From CADEED01 sp035286365 (lineage in GTDB: Bacteria > Pseudomonadota > Gammaproteobacteria > Steroidobacterales > Steroidobacteraceae): a stretch of 31,480 nt of DNA. The stretch covers positions 1-31,480 of the forward strand of contig DATHJZ010000006.1 of assembly GCA_035286365.1 (NCBI GenBank), read 5' to 3'. Under the pieces are notes generated by a model. The model made no database searches and had not been told where the DNA came from. It saw only the letters and a list, made by a program, of their open reading frames with translations. Both the position numbers and the translations under genes were made by a program. Of this stretch, positions 30,145 to 31,480 are shown one piece after another (the stretch's first letter is position 1; every line of letters begins with the position of its first letter).

Positions 30145-31480
30145 ATGTCGGTTCTCATCAAGGGCGGCACCATCGTCACGGCCGATCAGAGCTTCCGGGC
30201 TGACGTGTTGTGCGCGGATGGCAAGATCGTCGAGATCGGAGCAGGCATCGCGACGCCAGCGCGCTGCGAAGTCGTCGATGCCGGCGGCCAGTACGTGATG
30301 CCGGGCGGCATCGACCCGCACACGCACATGCAGCTGCCCTTCATGGGCACGGTGGCCAGCGACGACTTTTACTCGGGCACCGCGGCCGGCCTCGCCGGCG
30401 GCACCACGATGATCATCGACTTCGTGATCCCGAATCCGAAGCAGCGCATTCTCGATGCGCACCGGCAGTGGCGCGAATGGGCCGGGAAGTCCGTGGCGGA
30501 CTATTCCTTCCATGTTGCCATCACCTGGTGGGACGAAAGCGTACGCGCGGACATGGCGACGCTGGTGCGCGAGCACGGCGTCAACAGCTTCAAGCATTTC
30601 ATGGCGTACAAGAACGCCATCATGTGCGACGACGAGACGCTCGTGAACAGCTTCTCCACGGCGCTCACCCTCGGCGCCATCGTCACCGTGCACGCGGAGA
30701 ACGGCGAGCTGGTCTTCCGCCTCCAGGACGACATCTATAAGAAAGGTATCACCGGGCCCGAGGGCCATCCGCTGTCGCGCCCTCCGGAAGTCGAGGGCGA
30801 AGCCGCCAATCGCGCGATCCGCATCGCCGAAGTCCTCAAGGTGCCTATCTACCTCGTGCACGTCTCTTCGCGCCAGGCACTCGAGGCGATCGCGCGCGCG
30901 CGTAACGAAGGACAGCGCGTGTTCGGCGAAGTGCTGGCGGGACACTTGTTGCTGGACGATTCCGTGTACCGTGACCCCGACTTTACCCGCGCCGCGGCCC
31001 ACGTGATGAGCCCGCCGTTTCGCGCGCCCGAACATCAGACCGCGCTGTGGCGCGGCCTGCAGTCCGGCAACCTGCAAACCACCGCCACGGATCACTGCAC
31101 GTTTTGCGCGGATCAGAAAGCCGCCGGCAAGGATGACTTCCGCAAGATACCGAACGGCACGGCTGGCATCGAGAACCGCATGGAAGTGCTGTGGCATCAC
31201 GGGGTCAACACCGGACGCCTGACCATGAACGAGTTCGTGCGCGTCACGTCCACGAACGCGGCGCAGATCTTCAACATCTATCCGCGCAAGGGGAGCATCA
31301 GCGTCGGCGCCGATGCGGACCTGGTCGTTTGGGATCCGTCCGCGAGCAAAACCATCTCCGCGAAGACGCATCATCAGAAGGTCGACTTCAACATCTTCGA
31401 AGGCATGACCGTGAAAGGCGGCGCGTCGCACACGGTGAGTGGCGGGAAGCTCGTGTACGCCCGCGGCGACCTGCGTGTCG
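30145..31480 (+). CDS. Dihydropyrimidinase/D-hydantoinase, 3' end outside window
   Basis: The visible 445 residues cover nearly all of the usual 460-490. The two-metal amidohydrolase site is complete: H59 and H61 (DPHTHM), carbamylated-type K150 (SFKHFMAYK, with substrate Tyr155), H183 (VHAENGE), H239 (LVHVSS) and D316 (TATDHC). It opens the ring of dihydrouracil, dihydrothymine or hydantoins to the N-carbamoyl amino acid, the substrate of the enzyme at 27772. The start has GAGGT (30134-30138) six bases upstream. No stop occurs before the window ends. The first pathway enzyme, dihydropyrimidine dehydrogenase, is not in the window and may lie downstream. Confidence 0.93.
   Translation, partial: MSVLIKGGTIVTADQSFRADVLCADGKIVEIGAGIATPARCEVVDAGGQYVMPGGIDPHTHMQLPFMGTVASDDFYSGTAAGLAGGTTMIIDFVIPNPKQRILDAHRQWREWAGKSVADYSFHVAITWWDESVRADMATLVREHGVNSFKHFMAYKNAIMCDDETLVNSFSTALTLGAIVTVHAENGELVFRLQDDIYKKGITGPEGHPLSRPPEVEGEAANRAIRIAEVLKVPIYLVHVSSRQALEAIARARNEGQRVFGEVLAGHLLLDDSVYRDPDFTRAAAHVMSPPFRAPEHQTALWRGLQSGNLQTTATDHCTFCADQKAAGKDDFRKIPNGTAGIENRMEVLWHHGVNTGRLTMNEFVRVTSTNAAQIFNIYPRKGSISVGADADLVVWDPSASKTISAKTHHQKVDFNIFEGMTVKGGASHTVSGGKLVYARGDLRV

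Noticed and set aside
1..31480. CRISPR arrays, tRNA or rRNA genes, toxin-antitoxin pairs, anti-phage systems and prophage genes
   Set aside because: No spaced direct repeats, no cloverleaf or ribosomal RNA sequence and no defence-type domains were seen. The genes are metabolic, transport, regulatory and envelope genes.

Overview
The window is a dense, GC-rich (roughly 65 % by eye) bacterial chromosome segment with 25 protein-coding genes, two of them cut by the window edges. No RNA genes, CRISPR arrays, intact insertion sequences or phage genes were seen. The gene set suggests a Gram-negative, heterotrophic proteobacterium: a lipoprotein, Sec and Tat substrates, a MacA-type adaptor, an MprF/AcvB pair and a chromate transporter. 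A gammaproteobacterium of the Xanthomonadales/Steroidobacterales type is my best guess, but this rests on gene content and style, not on a marker gene.

Layout. (1) 1-4549: an acetyl-phosphate module on the + strand. It holds the C-terminal part of an acetate kinase fused in frame to a PduL-type phosphotransacylase, then phosphoketolase (xfp), then a tandem universal stress protein closed by an intrinsic terminator. Xfp makes acetyl-phosphate, and the fusion could send it either to acetate plus ATP or to acetyl-CoA. (2) 4581-6574: a membrane-tethered LuxR-type regulator, a DUF4199 membrane protein and a short-chain dehydrogenase with an export signal. (3) 6576-6687: a 112-bp palindrome with perfect 42-bp arms between two convergent genes. 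(4) 6685-11730: a sorbosone-dehydrogenase-like lipoprotein, a glycine-rich membrane-anchored protein, and a SulP transporter paired with a Shewanella-like protein phosphatase. A short relic of a P-type ATPase lies upstream of sulP. (5) 11917-15985: mprF-acvB, a lipid aminoacylation/hydrolysis pair. (6) 16002-21783: a GlxA-like regulator, an M13 peptidase coupled to a carbon-nitrogen hydrolase, and a Tat-exported DUF885 protein with a Fur-like site upstream. (7) 21967-27612, - strand: a Yip1 protein, adaptor, ABC ATPase and permease in the same order as Bacillus yknWXYZ, followed by a small membrane protein and chrA. (8) 27772-end: reductive pyrimidine (or hydantoin) catabolism, with beta-ureidopropionase, an NCS1 permease and dihydropyrimidinase.

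Themes. Genes are tightly packed, with many 1- to 10-base junctions, and no gene-free stretch exceeds 300 bases. At least two genes (4581 and 11917) have a -10-like hexamer only 5-6 bases before the start codon, which suggests leaderless transcripts. A 7-mer, TTGTTAG/CTAACAA, occurs ten times. In eight of these it lies in a coding strand in the same phase, as TTG-TTA-Gnn. The most interesting points are the AckA-PduL fusion next to phosphoketolase, the yknWXYZ-like four-gene transporter in a Gram-negative context, and the long perfect palindrome.
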